Source of the DNA: a virus
Length of the DNA stretch: 22,334 bases
Virus record (IMG/VR): IMGVR_UViG_3300025000_000446
Span: 1 to 22,334 of that record
Strand: one strand, 5' to 3'
This document shows, piece by piece, positions 21,495 to 22,334 of this stretch. Under the pieces are notes generated by a model. It made no database searches. It saw nothing but the letters and a program-made list of their open reading frames with translations, and was not told the origin of the DNA. Within the stretch, counting starts at the first letter, position 1. Each line of letters starts with the position of its first letter. Position numbers and translations under genes: made by a program.

Positions 21495-22273
21495 ATCATA
21501 ACTTCTCTGGACTTATCTCCGGTCCAAACACCATATAGTTTTCGTCTAGCTGATTCTAATTTTAACATACCTTCTGAGTCAAGTTTATCATCAAGTCCGG
21601 ATGAAACAAGATCTTTATCATTATCAAAGTATAAATTAGAGCGTATATCTGTTAATTTTAAAGAATCCATTATGGCTTCACCATTAAAATTACGTTCTAT
21701 ACATAATATAGACTTAGGGATATGATGTTTGATAAGAGTAGTTATAAATTTAATAGTCTGAACTACACCTATATATGGTGATTTAAATTCAGCAACAGGT
21801 TTTATAGTATATGGGTCAAATACCGTAACGGCAGTATTATCTTTACCATAACCATTAGAGGTATCAACTCCAACGAAGTATATCCTATCTTTCTTCAAGG
21901 GTTCATATATATCTAATTTAAATAGTTTATTTATAAATATTTCTTCCTTAATTGGCTTCTTCATTTCTTCAATAGTGGCCAAATCTTCTGCGGGGAAAGG
22001 AGATTCGGATGAACCCCTCATTCTTTGAAGGAAGACCTCTCTTTTAATCTTTACTGGATTATTCAGTAAGATCTGACAGATACTTTTAAACCATATTTCA
22101 TCTTTACCAAGTTGTTGATATTGGTATTCAATATAGACGATTCCACTTTCAGAATTAATTGCAATATATTCATCTAAATCTTCTTTAGTCCAATCATAAA
22201 ACTTTTCAGTCCAACGACAAGTTGTAGCGATAATCTTTAATGCGTCCTGACCTGCTGAAGTATCTAAATCTCC
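21495..22273 (-). CDS. terminase large subunit, internal exon (end of ATPase, start of nuclease)
   Basis: An internal exon of the T4 gp17-like packaging motor; upstream exons with Walker A and B lie beyond the window. It reads GDLDTSAGQDALKIIATTCR, then WFKSICQILLNNPVKIKREV, FLQRMRGSSESPFPAEDL, the usual linker between ATPase and nuclease. The RNase H-like nuclease follows, with first acid in YFVGVDTSNGYGKDNTAV and second in SILCIERNFNGEAIMD. The exon is open from 22273; a TAA lies just upstream, inside the preceding intron. It ends at AT| (21495) so that codon ATA is made with the 3' exon, giving KSREVMIHVNEFKDK. The ATG at 22021 that opens the raw frame is internal and not a start. Confidence 0.93.
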
Positions 22274-22334
22274 CGTTTATATTCATATGAATCGTTAATT
22301 CATATAGTCCATACGGACATCCCTAAGTTTCTTT
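22274..22334 (-). ncRNA. 3' end of another group I intron (intron 8, partial)
   Basis: The last 61 nt on the minus strand have the same layout as the 3' ends of introns 1-6: CTTAGGGA, a GTCCGTATGGAC hairpin, an ATATGAATTAACGATTCATAT hairpin split by its loop, then GAATATAAACG. The final G precedes GGA GAT of the terminase exon. The in-frame TAA just upstream confirms that this is not exon. The rest lies outside the window. Confidence 0.75.

Noticed and set aside
21489-21495. Terminase intron 5' splice site six bases further downstream (after CATGT)
   Set aside because: It is also in frame but adds a duplicated HV, and its P1 (GCAT) would use bases that belong to P2 in the closely related intron 3. 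The site after TGAT fits better, though only cDNA can decide.
1-22334. Stop-codon reassignment as in some large gut phages
   Set aside because: TAG ends the sheath and the 55-aa ORF, TGA ends the polymerase and several others, and no conserved frame reads through TAG.
1-22334. tRNA genes or CRISPR arrays
   Set aside because: No cloverleaf with a GGTTCGA-type arm and no regular repeat-spacer series was found by eye. The GGTTCAACGACT strings are the P7 regions of the introns.

Overview
The window looks like part of a large, AT-rich, T4-like contractile-tailed phage (a myovirus, probably a jumbo phage). It carries a tail sheath, tail tube, portal, large terminase, family B DNA polymerase and Rad50/SbcC-type ATPase. 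AGGAGG-like ribosome binding sites precede most genes and TTG starts occur, which suits a Firmicute host; that is inference. TAA, TAG and TGA all act as stops, so the standard bacterial code fits.

Layout. 1-3493 (+): a gene tail, two small unknown genes, a terminator and the Rad50-like gene. 3534-4976 (-): a 25-residue ORF and an unknown 412-residue protein. 5125-13269 (+): a DNA polymerase gene cut by four group I introns, a clamp-like unknown gene, and a portal gene cut by two more. 13319-22334 (-): tail tube, sheath, three unknown probable virion genes, and the large terminase, itself cut by at least two introns. The order terminase - sheath - tube - portal matches T4 genes 17-18-19-20, with the portal gene inverted.

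The dominant theme is eight related group I introns in three essential genes. Splice sites could be placed by combining reading frame, P1 pairing with a U.G wobble, and a terminal intron G. They restore the polymerase ExoII motif (WNMS|FDVPY) and motif A (DMD|MG|AFYPN), the latter through a 6-nt micro-exon. They also restore the portal through a 28-nt mini-exon. Two introns carry HNH endonucleases looped out of P6. The terminase intron carries an intact TnpB nuclease downstream of the ribozyme, looped out by a 13-bp helix. This is the architecture of an IStron (IS605-type TnpB plus group I intron), here without TnpA.

Two other features stand out. The terminase 3' exon needs a +1 frameshift at GAAGGG-ATA-TTT-TAA, which copies the layout of the prfB recoding site. 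The spliced polymerase ends after motif A without motifs B and C, so its catalytic palm is presumably completed by a second gene outside the window. Nothing here was checked by database search; all names rest on motifs read by eye.
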